Assembly (NCBI GenBank): GCA_964638675.1
Contig: CAZXAU010000009.1
Coordinates: 1-64,000, forward strand
Origin: SIG714 sp964638675
GTDB lineage: Bacteria > Bacillota > Clostridia > Oscillospirales > CAG-272
Length of the DNA: 64,000 nt
Direction: 5' to 3'
This document shows, one piece after another, positions 24,814-32,794 of this stretch. The translations under genes and the position numbers were made by a program. The notes under the pieces are model-generated. The model did no database searches, was not told where the DNA came from, and saw nothing but the letters and a program-made list of their open reading frames with translations. Numbering within the stretch: position 1 is the stretch's first letter; each line of letters opens with the position of its first letter.

Positions 24814-25608
24814 ATGACACTTGGCGAAAAGCTATCAAAATTAAGAAAAGAATACAATTATACACAAGAACAGCTTGCCGACATTCTCGACGTTTCCCGT
24901 CAGTCGATCAGCAAATGGGAGTCGGATATTGCATATCCCGAAACCAACAAGCTGATAAAAATGGGAAAGCTCTTTGATTGCTCGATGGATTATCTTCTCA
25001 ACGAGGATATTATCGAAAAGCAAGGATCACAACCAACAGAAAAAGAAAGCATTTGGGTACAATTCAAAAAGCAACTTTACGAACGAAAGAGCGAGAAGAT
25101 GATATTCGGTATGCCTCTCTATCATATCGGTAGAAACGCACACGGCTTTTTTGCAATAGGATTTAAGGCACGCGGAGTGTTTTCGGTTGGTCTGATGTCA
25201 CGAGGTTTTGTTTCACTTGGCTTTCTTTCGCTTGGAGTAATTTCCATTGGACTTTTGTCACTTGGCCTGATTGCCGCAGGTGTGTTCTCGACCGGACTTA
25301 TTGCAGTCGGTACTATTGCTCTCGGATTATTTGCAGCAGGCGCAATCAGTGTAGGTGTTGTATCCTTTGGTGCGCTCTCTGTTGGCTACTTCTCAGCAGG
25401 TGCGCTCGCTATCGGCAAATATATCGCCGTAGGCGACCACGCACACGCTATGATTGCCATTGGCAAAACAGTAGCGGAAGGAAATGTTTACAGCCACATA
25501 GGAGATCTATCTACGGCAGATATACCAACTGTGGTTGAATGGCTCGATGCAAATATCCCGTCCTGGCTCGACTGGGCAAAAGCGATTTTCAAATTCTATA
25601 TTCAATGA
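24814..25608 (+). CDS. XRE regulator fused to a Gly-pentad repeat domain
   Basis: An N-terminal Cro/CI helix-turn-helix (LSKLRKEYNYTQEQLADILDVSRQSISKWESD) is joined by a linker (about 68-108) to 18 consecutive five-residue units with Gly at every first position (about residues 111-200), for example GVISI GLLSL GLIAA GVFST. Ser or Ala is usual at position 4 and the rest are hydrophobic. I start at 24814 because GGAG is 8 bases upstream; ATG 24808 is too close. The repeat could form a quadrilateral beta-helix like pentapeptide-repeat proteins, or pack in the membrane. The gene is monocistronic. Confidence 0.8.
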   Translation: MTLGEKLSKLRKEYNYTQEQLADILDVSRQSISKWESDIAYPETNKLIKMGKLFDCSMDYLLNEDIIEKQGSQPTEKESIWVQFKKQLYERKSEKMIFGMPLYHIGRNAHGFFAIGFKARGVFSVGLMSRGFVSLGFLSLGVISIGLLSLGLIAAGVFSTGLIAVGTIALGLFAAGAISVGVVSFGALSVGYFSAGALAIGKYIAVGDHAHAMIAIGKTVAEGNVYSHIGDLSTADIPTVVEWLDANIPSWLDWAKAIFKFYIQ

Positions 25609-25723
25609 TATTCTCCCTCGTTACGCTATGCAGCAATCATTATTTTAAGCAATTTTTAGATTTGTATAATTCAGCGAAAACCATTGTTTTTTAAGTGAAA
25701 TTACTTATAATATCCCTGTCAGC

Positions 25724-25748
25724 GTGGCAACACTATGACAACAAAAAT
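25724..25748 (+). repeat. Third arm-site-like repeat
   Basis: GTGGCAACACTATGACAACA followed by an A run is a diverged version of 23085-23109. It lies exactly the same distance (119 bases) before a core-like sequence. The gap 25609-26087 contains only this att-like region and part of a diverged repeat. Confidence 0.5.
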
Positions 25749-25842
25749 ATTGATAGACCATACCTTATGGATAATGCAGATAATCCCGATAACCTGTGCT
25801 GAATAGCCTAATCAAAATTGTTTAAGTCAAGGCTTGCAGGAG

Positions 25843-25855
25843 CAAGTGGGAATAA
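25843..25855 (+). other. Second attR-like core (CAAGTGGGAATAA)
   Basis: It has 12 of 13 bases in common with the guaA 3' core, and the neighbouring GCAGGAG…AAA context also matches the first attR. It likely marks the far end of an older, now degraded insertion at guaA. Confidence 0.6.
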
Positions 25856-25868
25856 AGTGCTTATTCAA

Positions 25869-25917
25869 GTACACTCCCTCACAACGCCAAAAGTACAAAT
25901 TTATGCCCCCTCATCAC
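25869..25917 (+). repeat. Diverged ~50-bp repeat flanking the phosphoesterase gene (partner 27004-27052)
   Basis: GTACACTCCCTC…AAAAGTACAAATTTA…CTCATCAC recurs as GTACACCTCCTC…AAAAGTACAAATTTA…CTCATTAC at 27004. About three quarters of the bases match by eye, including a 15-base identical block. Confidence 0.55.
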
Positions 25918-26087
25918 AAGTTGGTGGGATGTGTCGGTTTCCATGTCTTATATTATAGCGGCAAATAGAGTTAAAAGTAATATAATCAAATAAAAATCAA
26001 AATTTTATGCTCTGTGTATTTCGTATTTATTAAAATAAGCAAACGCATGTTATGTGTAAAATGGAATTATACAGATGGGAGTCAATT

Positions 26088-26972
26088 ATGAAAATCGGTA
26101 TCATATCGGATATACACAGCAATATTATCGCACTGAAAGCCTGCATTAAATACATGAAATCAGTTTCTTGTGATGAATACTTATTTCTCGGAGATTATAT
26201 TTCGGATACTCCCTACACACGTGAAACAATGGATTATTTGTATGATTTTTCTTCAAAAAATAACTGCTTGTTTCTTCGTGGAAACAGAGAAGATTATATG
26301 TTGGAGCAAAGAAGGATAATTGCTCAAGGCATTGAAAAAGAAAAATGGAGATGGAATTCGGCAAGGGGCAATCTTTTGTTTACATATGAGCAATTGAATG
26401 AAAAAGATTTTTCCTTTTTTGATAACCTACCAATTACCTTTCAGTACCGAAAAACAGGCTATCCGGCCATAACAATTTGTCACGGTTCACCTGTAAGCTC
26501 ACGTGAAAGATTGCTTATCGAGGGAGAAAACACCAAAGAATGGTTGAAAAAAATCGATACGGATTATCTGATCTGTGCACATACGCATTCACCGTGTGAA
26601 TTGGAATGTCAAGGGAAATATTATTATAATTGCGGCTCGGTAGGAATTGCTGTAACTGCCTGCGGTTATGCACAATGTATGATTATTGAAGATGTTTGTA
26701 TAAATGGCAAGATGGCATGGAATCCTGTTTTTTTGAAAATCCCATACGATAATAAGCAGGTCGTACAGGATATAAAAACAAGCGGTTTGCTTAGTAAAGC
26801 TCCATGGTATGTAAATAGCACGATTCAAACTCTCTTAACAGGAACCGATTGTTTGTCACAATTAATTGAATTGGTGAATAAATTGGCAAGAGAAGCCGGT
26901 AATCAGGATTCTACAAAGGAAAAGTATTGGAAAGAAGCGGCACAACAGCTGGGTGTGCCTGATTACAGATAG
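26088..26972 (+). CDS. Metallophosphoesterase (YfcE/MJ0936-like)
   Basis: The 294-residue calcineurin-like phosphoesterase has the metal motifs in order: D-x-H (SDIHSN, residues 7-12), GD (LFLGDYISD), GN-x-E/D (LRGNRED), CHGSP and AHTHSP. I choose ATG 26088 because GGGAGT is 7 bases upstream; an in-frame ATG at 26052 has no site. A C-terminal ~80-residue helical extension follows the catalytic domain. The substrate is unknown (phosphodiester or nucleotide). The gene is flanked by a diverged direct repeat (25869 and 27004) and so may be transferred DNA. Confidence 0.85.
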   Translation: MKIGIISDIHSNIIALKACIKYMKSVSCDEYLFLGDYISDTPYTRETMDYLYDFSSKNNCLFLRGNREDYMLEQRRIIAQGIEKEKWRWNSARGNLLFTYEQLNEKDFSFFDNLPITFQYRKTGYPAITICHGSPVSSRERLLIEGENTKEWLKKIDTDYLICAHTHSPCELECQGKYYYNCGSVGIAVTACGYAQCMIIEDVCINGKMAWNPVFLKIPYDNKQVVQDIKTSGLLSKAPWYVNSTIQTLLTGTDCLSQLIELVNKLAREAGNQDSTKEKYWKEAAQQLGVPDYR

Positions 26973-27095
26973 AAAAAAACGGATATATTCTTATTCTTAT
27001 TAATGTACACCTCCTCGCATCCTCAAAAGTACAAATTTACGTAGCCTCATTACTGTTACCCCAGCTGCTTAATATTCAGAAAACATACGCAATAA

Positions 27096-27123
27096 CCCCG
27101 CCGTTTACAGCGGGGCTATTTTT
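27096..27123 (+). terminator. Terminator after the phosphoesterase gene
   Basis: CCCCGC pairs with GCGGGG over an 8-base loop, followed by CTATTTTT. Confidence 0.8.
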
Positions 27124-27208
27124 CACCTTTAGATTATGCGGCATACGAAAAACAAGTTCCGAATCTGTAATTCAAATGTAAATTGCATCGCCGCTTCGCA
27201 CAGGTCTA

Positions 27209-27237
27209 TTGATTTTTTTGAAGATTTGTGGTATAAT
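27209..27237 (+). promoter_or_regulatory. Promoter of the alpha/beta hydrolase gene
   Basis: TTGATT (27209-27214), a 17-base spacer and TATAAT (27232-27237). Confidence 0.75.
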
Positions 27238-27249
27238 AAACACACAAAA

Positions 27250-27291
27250 TGTATTTGCCGATAAAATCCGCTTCGCGGCGGCAAATACAAT
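27250..27291 (+). promoter_or_regulatory. Hairpin in the hydrolase leader
   Basis: GTATTTGCCG… pairs with …CGGCAAATAC close to the expected transcription start. A second weaker pairing (AACATAA/TTATGTT) spans 27312-27353. The ~240-nt leader to the gene at 27477 shows no known riboswitch. Confidence 0.4.
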
Positions 27292-27476
27292 ATAATGAAG
27301 TGTTTATTTGAACATAACCCCTTCGGGAGCGCAAACTTCGTTGGCTTTATGTTATAATCATGCCGTCGATAAAGCTGATATATTCAAATACCGATATAGG
27401 CGGACTATTCTGCAAAAAACGATAAAATGTCGTAAAGTATATATTAATATTAGGTTAGAAAAAGGTGAAATGAGCT

Positions 27477-28223
27477 ATGGAAAGAGAAGGAAACATACGG
27501 TATGTTCAAGATGCGGATATTGCGATCCTGTTTGTTCACGGTATTCTAGGAACACCCGATCATTTTAAGTCATTTCTCCCCTTAGTGCCTGCGAATTGGT
27601 CGATCTGCAATATACTGCTGAAAGGGCACGGTGGTAGCGTGAAAGACTTTTCAGCAGCGTCAATGGCTGAATGGAAACAACAGGTACATGAAGCTCTCCA
27701 AACACTACTGGCAACACACAAAAAAGTTATTATTGTCGCACATTCTATGGGAACATTATTTGCAATACAGGAAGCAACAGACGCTCCGATAGCGGCACTG
27801 TTTCTACTGAATGTTCCACTAAAACTGCGAATCAGATTTCAGCTATTGAAAAATTCATGGAGAATATTTCGAGGGAATATAAAATCAAATGATGAATGGC
27901 TGCTTGCAGCACAACGCACATATGGAATAGAAAGAGATACGCATATTTTGCGCTATCTCGGTTGGATTCCAAGGTTTCTCGAATTGTTCTCGGAAATAAG
28001 AAAAACAAGGAAGATCACATATAAACTATCTGTTCCGTGTCAAGTATATTTGTCCTTGAAAGATGAAACGGTATCGCCTAAATCGGGCAAATTATTTGAA
28101 AGAAACCATTGTGTTACTGTTAAAACCTTAAATTCATCCGGTCATTATTACTATTCTTCAGGAGATCAGCAACTACTCCATGATGATTTCTGCGATATGA
28201 TCAAAAGAATTGAAATTCAGTGA
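27477..28223 (+). CDS. Alpha/beta hydrolase (serine esterase/lipase type)
   Basis: The 248-residue protein has the oxyanion HG segment (LFVHGILGTPDHF), the nucleophile elbow AHSMG (Ser90) and a C-terminal His (SSGHYYY, His223); an acid residue in SLKDETVSP probably completes the triad. There is no signal peptide. The fold matches carboxylesterase/monoglyceride-lipase-like enzymes; the substrate is unknown. AAAGGTGA precedes the ATG. It is flanked by its own promoter (27209) and terminator (28262). Confidence 0.8.
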   Translation: MEREGNIRYVQDADIAILFVHGILGTPDHFKSFLPLVPANWSICNILLKGHGGSVKDFSAASMAEWKQQVHEALQTLLATHKKVIIVAHSMGTLFAIQEATDAPIAALFLLNVPLKLRIRFQLLKNSWRIFRGNIKSNDEWLLAAQRTYGIERDTHILRYLGWIPRFLELFSEIRKTRKITYKLSVPCQVYLSLKDETVSPKSGKLFERNHCVTVKTLNSSGHYYYSSGDQQLLHDDFCDMIKRIEIQ

Positions 28224-28261
28224 AGTATGTCCTGAATTCCGAATATTTTATATATATAATT

Positions 28262-28292
28262 GGTCTTACCAACTTTCGGTAGGACCTTTTTT
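28262..28292 (+). terminator. Terminator after the hydrolase gene
   Basis: GGTCTTACC pairs with GGTAGGACC (one G-T pair) before six T. Confidence 0.85.
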
Positions 28293-28370
28293 CTTTGGCA
28301 TTCCGTCATAATCTGCTAGGATGAGGCAACTCTCCTTGCCGTCTTTTTTTCAACTTTTTTGCAAAACCTA

Positions 28371-28408
28371 TTGACAAGGCTGATATAACTGTATATAATA
28401 GATATACA
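28371..28408 (+). promoter_or_regulatory. Promoter and GntR operator
   Basis: TTGACA (28371-28376), 17 bases, TATAAT (28394-28399). A perfect dyad TGTATAT-AATAG-ATATACA (28390-28408) covers the -10 box and is the likely autoregulatory site for the GntR protein below. Confidence 0.8.
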
Positions 28409-28430
28409 CAGTATAAACAGAGGTGATTAC

Positions 28431-28808
28431 GTGAATATTTTAATAGACAATAAAAGCGGAGCTCCGATCTACGATCAGATATATTTTCAGATCAAGAGTC
28501 AGATCATCAGCGGAAAGCTGAAGGAAAACGATATGTTGCCTTCTATCCGCAGTTTGGCGAAAGATCTTCGTATCAGCTTTATTACCACCAAGCGTGCTTA
28601 TGAAGAGCTTGAAAAGGAAGGATTTATTTATACGCTTCCGGCGAAGGGATGCTATGTAGCGCCTAAAAATATTGAACTGATACGGGAAGAAAATCTGAAA
28701 AAGATCGAGGAGCATATTGAACAGATCGTACAGCTCGCTGCTTCCTGCAATTTGAGTAAAGAAGATATACTTGAAATGGTTAATTTCAGTCTGGAGGAAC
28801 AAGGATGA
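28431..28808 (+). CDS. GntR-family repressor, YtrA type
   Basis: The 125-residue product has the winged HTH of GntR proteins (APIYDQIYFQIKSQIISGKL … LPSIRSLAKDLRIS…TTKRAYEELEKEGFI) and only a short helical tail. This is the YtrA subfamily, which controls ABC transporter operons. It starts with GTG at 28431 after AGAGGTGA. It overlaps the ABC ATPase gene by 4 bases, so it heads and probably represses this operon through the dyad at 28390. The inducer is not evident; YtrA relatives respond to cell-wall antibiotics. Confidence 0.9.
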   Translation: MNILIDNKSGAPIYDQIYFQIKSQIISGKLKENDMLPSIRSLAKDLRISFITTKRAYEELEKEGFIYTLPAKGCYVAPKNIELIREENLKKIEEHIEQIVQLAASCNLSKEDILEMVNFSLEEQG

Positions 28809-29647
28809 ATGCACTTGAAATTAAAAATCTAACCAAATCATTTCCTGGCTTTAAGCTGGATAATTTGAGCCTTACACTGCCGAGCGGTTGTATTATGGGG
28901 CTAATTGGCGAGAACGGTGCCGGTAAAAGCACAACTATCAAACTTATACTTGATATGATCCATAAGGATAGCGGAACAATTACAATACTCGGGAGGGACA
29001 ACGAGGACAATATCAGGCTCACGAAGGAAGATGTCGGAGTTGTTATGGATGATGTCGGTATCCCCGAATGCCTGACTGCAAAGCAGGTCGGCAAGGTTAT
29101 GAAAGGCACTTTTCGTAATTGGGATGACGCCGAGTATTCCCGACTGCTACAAAAGCTATCCTTGCCGTACAATAAAGCTTTTAAGGATTTCTCCCGCGGT
29201 ATGAAGATGAAGCTCGGCATTGCCATCGCAATGTCCCACGGCAGCAAGCTCCTTTTGCTTGATGAAGCAACATCAGGACTTGATCCTGTCGTTCGTGACG
29301 AAGTGGTGGAGATGTTCAGTGATTTTACGAGAGATGAAGATCACTCCATTCTTATATCCTCACATATTGTCAGTGATCTGGAAAAGCTGTGCGATTATGT
29401 TGCATTTCTGCACAAAGGCAAACTGCTTCTTTGTGAGGAAAAGGATCTGCTTCTTGCTCAATACGGCATAATTCACTGTACAACAGCAGAGTTAGAGAAG
29501 CTTTCACCGGATGCAATCAAGCATAAAAAAGAATCCCCATACGGTGTTGAGGCAATGGTTCTGCGAGAGGCAATACCAGCAAATATTAATATAAGTCCTA
29601 TCAGCATCGAAGAACTGTTTGTGTTTATGGTAAAGGAGGCGAAGTAA
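28805..29647 (+). CDS. ABC transporter ATP-binding protein (YtrB-like)
   Basis: The 280-residue nucleotide-binding subunit has Walker A GENGAGKST, a weak signature (FSRGMKMKLGIAIAM) typical of the YtrB/EcsA group, Walker B LLLLDEATSGLD and the switch His (ISSHIVSD). It is the second gene of the GntR operon, and the permease follows after 1 base. It powers the exporter formed with the next gene. Confidence 0.92.
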   Translation: MNALEIKNLTKSFPGFKLDNLSLTLPSGCIMGLIGENGAGKSTTIKLILDMIHKDSGTITILGRDNEDNIRLTKEDVGVVMDDVGIPECLTAKQVGKVMKGTFRNWDDAEYSRLLQKLSLPYNKAFKDFSRGMKMKLGIAIAMSHGSKLLLLDEATSGLDPVVRDEVVEMFSDFTRDEDHSILISSHIVSDLEKLCDYVAFLHKGKLLLCEEKDLLLAQYGIIHCTTAELEKLSPDAIKHKKESPYGVEAMVLREAIPANINISPISIEELFVFMVKEAK

Positions 29648-29648
29648 G

Positions 29649-30278
29649 ATGAAAGGACTACTTTTGAAAGATTTATACATGACAACGAAGTACTGCAAAG
29701 CATATTTGCTCATTGCAGTCGTTTTTACTGCTGTATCCTTTGCAGGTAATGATAATTTATTTTTTGTATTTTATCCATGTCTTCTTTGCAGTGTGATACC
29801 TGTCAATTTACTCGGTTATGATGAAAAAAGCCATTGGTTGCAGTATAGCGGTACCCTGCCATACACCAAAGGGCAAATTGTTTCTTGCAAATATTTAATT
29901 GGGCTTATGGCTCAGATAGCTATGCTGATCGTTACAGGAATCGCACAAGCAGTAAGAATGCGCATAACCGGAACATTTGAGTTGAACAACTATACTGTGC
30001 TTATGCTGATGTTACTTATTATGGCTATGATAACTTCCTCTATTGGCCTTCCTGCTATGTTCAAGCTGGGCGTTGAAAAAGGCAGGATCGCTTATTATGT
30101 TATGATCGGTGTAGTTTGTGCCGGAAGTTTCATTGCATCCGATATTTTCGGAACAGACTTTCAGGTAAAAATTCAATCAGACAGGATTCTTCCGATCCTA
30201 TGTATTATTGGAACCGGAATATATGCTCTATCGTGGTATATGTCGATCGTATTCTATAAAAAGCGAGAACTGAAGTAA
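29649..30278 (+). CDS. ABC-2 type permease
   Basis: The 209-residue protein has about six hydrophobic segments and little soluble sequence, as in ABC2_membrane_5-type permeases paired with YtrB-like ATPases. It starts with MKGLLLKDLYMT, a common opening for this family. A ribosome site (AAGGAGG) lies in the end of the ATPase gene. The substrate is unknown; the operon type suggests defence against peptide antibiotics or lipid-linked compounds. Confidence 0.85.
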   Translation: MKGLLLKDLYMTTKYCKAYLLIAVVFTAVSFAGNDNLFFVFYPCLLCSVIPVNLLGYDEKSHWLQYSGTLPYTKGQIVSCKYLIGLMAQIAMLIVTGIAQAVRMRITGTFELNNYTVLMLMLLIMAMITSSIGLPAMFKLGVEKGRIAYYVMIGVVCAGSFIASDIFGTDFQVKIQSDRILPILCIIGTGIYALSWYMSIVFYKKRELK

Positions 30279-30436
30279 TGTATTTACCTATAAAGCAGGG
30301 TAACATAAACGGGATCACAGCATAATTACTCACGTTATCAACTCAATAGCAGAATGATGACAAGAGGGTAAATAGGTCGGATAATATTGATAATTCAAAG
30401 AAACAGCAAAATTTCAAACTAATTTTCCGATAACAC

Positions 30437-30465
30437 TTGATTTTTGAACCGAAATGTGATATACT
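30437..30465 (+). promoter_or_regulatory. Promoter of the ABC-F leader
   Basis: TTGATT (30437-30442), a 17-base spacer and TATACT (30460-30465). The distance to the ABC-F start is over 500 bases, so the transcript has a long regulated leader. Confidence 0.75.
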
Positions 30466-30492
30466 GTTTATAATAAAAGAATGAGGTGAAAG

Positions 30493-30516
30493 ATGAATAA
30501 TTTTTCTTGCAGATAA
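30493..30516 (+). CDS. Leader peptide MNNFSCR of the ABC-F gene
   Basis: ATG stands 3-9 bases after AGGTGAAAG and the frame closes after seven codons. The coding sequence itself contains the left arm (TTTCTTGCA, 30503-30511) of the first leader hairpin. A ribosome stalled here by an antibiotic would therefore change folding downstream. This is the known mode of control for several ABC-F and erm genes; for this gene it is an inference. Confidence 0.5.
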   Translation: MNNFSCR

Positions 30517-30678
30517 AATCAAATTGTGCGCAACTGCTTTTGCGGCATTTTGCGCCTTATGCAAGAAAGTTATAAGTCTGTCTGAAACTCTGTATAGTAC
30601 CGCTACCGCTTTGTGCGGCGGCTTAATTATGCTGTCAAGGGCTGCAAGAATTGACTTTCTTGCGGCCCTGATTTATTT
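30503..30678 (+). promoter_or_regulatory. Attenuator-type leader of the ABC-F gene
   Basis: Hairpin 1 pairs TTTCTTGCA (30503-30511) with TGCAAGAAA (30560-30568) and encloses GCGCAA/TTGCGC. A terminator-like hairpin follows: AGGGCTGCAAGAA (30638-30650) with TTCTTGCGGCCCT (30657-30669), then TGATTTATTTG. The first arm could pair instead with TGCAAGAA at 30643-30650, so two exclusive folds exist. The gap 30679-30836 shows nothing else except AAAGGAGG at 30825. Confidence 0.6.
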
Positions 30679-30836
30679 GTAAATGAAGCAGATTTGATGA
30701 AAAGAGCGGAAGGCGGTTGTTACACATGATTTTCACCATAGTGTCGGTATAGTACGGTGAGATCTATGCTTATAAGACATCAGCTTACAGCTTGACATCG
30801 GCTTTGTATTTATTAAGACACACAAAAGGAGGATAA

Positions 30837-30985
30837 GTCTGAAAAATATATTTTTCAGACGCCGTTTTGTGGCTTTTGCCTTGCGGTCTCCGCAATCTGT
30901 ACGGCAACGATTTTGCTTCGCAAAACCAGCCCCAACTCCGGGGAGAAAGGAAGCTTTCGCACAAGCGAAAGCAATGGTCATACTT
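30837..30985 (+). repeat. Portable 5' leader, copy A (before the ABC-F gene)
   Basis: It begins with the hairpin GTCTGAAAAATA/TATTTTTCAGAC. It continues with GTTTTGTGGCTTTTGCC, a TTTTGC-TTC-GCAAAA hairpin and GCCCCAACTCC, and ends AAAGGA-A-[GCTTTCGC ACAA GCGAAAGC]-A-ATG. The last hairpin separates the Shine-Dalgarno sequence from the start. Copies B (35556) and C (46578-46688, minus) share this order. Confidence 0.8.
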
Positions 30986-32446
30986 ATGTCAATGATTAAA
31001 ATAGAAAATCTTACATTTTCCTATCCAACGAGCTATGACAACATCTTTGAAGATGTAAGCTTTCAGATCGACACCGATTGGAAGCTCGGCTTTGTTGGGA
31101 GAAACGGCAGAGGCAAAACAACGCTTTTAAATCTCCTGCTCGGAAAGTATGAGTATCGCGGTAAGATACGATCATCGGTGCAGTTTGATTATTTCCCTTA
31201 TCCCGTGGCTGACAAAACAAAATTAACAAGCGAAATTTTTTCCGAAATTGCGCCTGCGGCTGAGGAATGGGAGTTGATGCGTGAGCTGTCATATCTTGAT
31301 ATGGATGCAGACATTCTTTACCGTCCATTTGAAACCCTATCAAACGGCGAGCAGACAAAAGTACTGTTGGCGGCGTTATTTTGCAATGAAGGACACTTTC
31401 TGCTGATCGACGAGCCTACCAACCATTTGGATATTAAAGCAAGAGAAATGGTAGCCGACTATTTGAAAAAGAAAAAGGGCTTTATACTCGTATCTCACGA
31501 CCGTCGCTTTCTCGATAACTGTGTTGATCACATTTTATCGATAAACAGAGCAAACATTGAAGTTCAAAGCGGAAATTTTTCGTCCTGGATGTCGAACTTT
31601 GAACGCCGTCAGGAATTTGAATTGGCACAAAATGAACGCTTGCAAAAGGACATAGATCGATTACAGCAAGCGGCAAGACGGTCTGCTCTATGGTCTGACC
31701 GTGTAGAGGCGTCCAAAAGCGGTGCGTTTGACAAGGGCTTTGTCGGTCATAAAGCGGCAAAGATGATGAAGCGATCAAAGACGATCGAAGCAAGACAACA
31801 GCAGGCGATCGAGGAAAAATCGGGACTTCTGAAAAATATCGAAACTGCCGAAGATCTGAAGTTGTCGCCCCTTACCTATCACACCGATACACTCCTTTCA
31901 TTTTCAGATGTTGCAGTCTGTTATGACGGCGTCAGGATGTGCAATCCCCTTTCATTTGAAGTGCGGCAGGGGGATCGTCTTGTACTTGACGGCAAAAACG
32001 GAAGCGGCAAAAGCAGTCTGCTCAAGCTCATGATAGGTGAGCCGATCGGGCATACAGGAAGAATACAGATCGCCTCCGGACTTGTAATTTCCTATGTTCC
32101 GCAGGATACATCGCATCTCAAGGGAATACTGTCGGATTTCGCAGATGAAAACCATATTGACGAAAGTCTGTTCAAGGCTATATTGCGAAAATTGGACTTT
32201 GACAGAGTACAGTTTGAAAAAGATATCGCTGATTTTTCGGGCGGTCAGAAGAAAAAAGTGCTGATAGCAAAAAGCCTTTGCGAGCATGCACACCTTTATA
32301 TATGGGACGAACCGTTGAACTTTATCGATGTATACTCACGTATGCAGATCGAACAACTTATCAATGAGTTTTCTCCCACAATGGTTTTAGTAGAACACGA
32401 CAGCGCTTTCAGAGATTCGGTTGCTACAAAAACGGTACAGTTATAA
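30974..32446 (+). CDS. ABC-F ribosome-protection ATPase, Lsa type
   Basis: Two ABC ATPase domains without membrane segments: Walker A GRNGRGKTT and GKNGSGKSS, signatures LSNGEQTKVLLAAL and FSGGQKKKVLIAKSL, Walker B LLIDEPTNHLD and LYIWDEPLNF. The opening IKIENLTFSYPTSYDNIF resembles Lsa proteins, which displace lincosamides, streptogramin A and pleuromutilins from the ribosome. About 490 residues. The first ATG (30974) directly abuts the portable-leader hairpin; ATG 30986 (MSMIK) matches the usual family start. Control probably acts through both the uORF attenuator and the portable leader. Actual resistance is not proven by sequence. Confidence 0.88.
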   Translation: MVILMSMIKIENLTFSYPTSYDNIFEDVSFQIDTDWKLGFVGRNGRGKTTLLNLLLGKYEYRGKIRSSVQFDYFPYPVADKTKLTSEIFSEIAPAAEEWELMRELSYLDMDADILYRPFETLSNGEQTKVLLAALFCNEGHFLLIDEPTNHLDIKAREMVADYLKKKKGFILVSHDRRFLDNCVDHILSINRANIEVQSGNFSSWMSNFERRQEFELAQNERLQKDIDRLQQAARRSALWSDRVEASKSGAFDKGFVGHKAAKMMKRSKTIEARQQQAIEEKSGLLKNIETAEDLKLSPLTYHTDTLLSFSDVAVCYDGVRMCNPLSFEVRQGDRLVLDGKNGSGKSSLLKLMIGEPIGHTGRIQIASGLVISYVPQDTSHLKGILSDFADENHIDESLFKAILRKLDFDRVQFEKDIADFSGGQKKKVLIAKSLCEHAHLYIWDEPLNFIDVYSRMQIEQLINEFSPTMVLVEHDSAFRDSVATKTVQL

Positions 32447-32487
32447 AAACAACGGCGGCAAAGAGTTTTTATGCCGCCGTTGTTTTT
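32445..32487 (+). terminator. Terminator after the ABC-F gene
   Basis: A 16-bp perfect stem (AAAAACAACGGCGGCA / TGCCGCCGTTGTTTTT) with an 11-base loop works in both directions. The sequence 32488-32738 holds nothing that I can identify. Confidence 0.9.
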
Positions 32488-32738
32488 AAAAAAGGCAAAT
32501 ATTATTAAATTGTGCGTAAAATTATAATTTTCTGTTGCAAAATCAAAAGATATGAGTTATAATTTTCTCGCAACCATCTGCTTTATAGGCATTGATTCTC
32601 TGTCGTACAGGTCGATAAAATGATACCGATGTGATTATTTTACGCTCACAATAAAGCCTGAAAACAAAGACTCCCTCCGCTTTAATTCCCTCTTTGTAAT
32701 GACAAAATGCCAAAATTATTTGAAATATTGCAAAAGTT

Positions 32739-32782
32739 AAGAGCCGACAGATTTTTATTGAAGTCTGTCAGCTCTTTTGCTT
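32739..32782. terminator. Hairpin between convergent genes
   Basis: AAGAGCCGACAGA pairs with TCTGTCAGCTCTT with one mismatch, followed by T-rich sequence on the plus strand. It stands just past the stop of the minus-strand kinase gene. Confidence 0.6.
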
Positions 32783-32794
32783 TTTTACTATAAA

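Noticed and set aside
27249..30325. Short similar ORFs starting MYLPIK at 27249 and 30278 as conserved leader peptides
   Set aside because: The similarity covers only about 20 bases, neither has a ribosome binding site of its own, and the second overlaps the permease stop.
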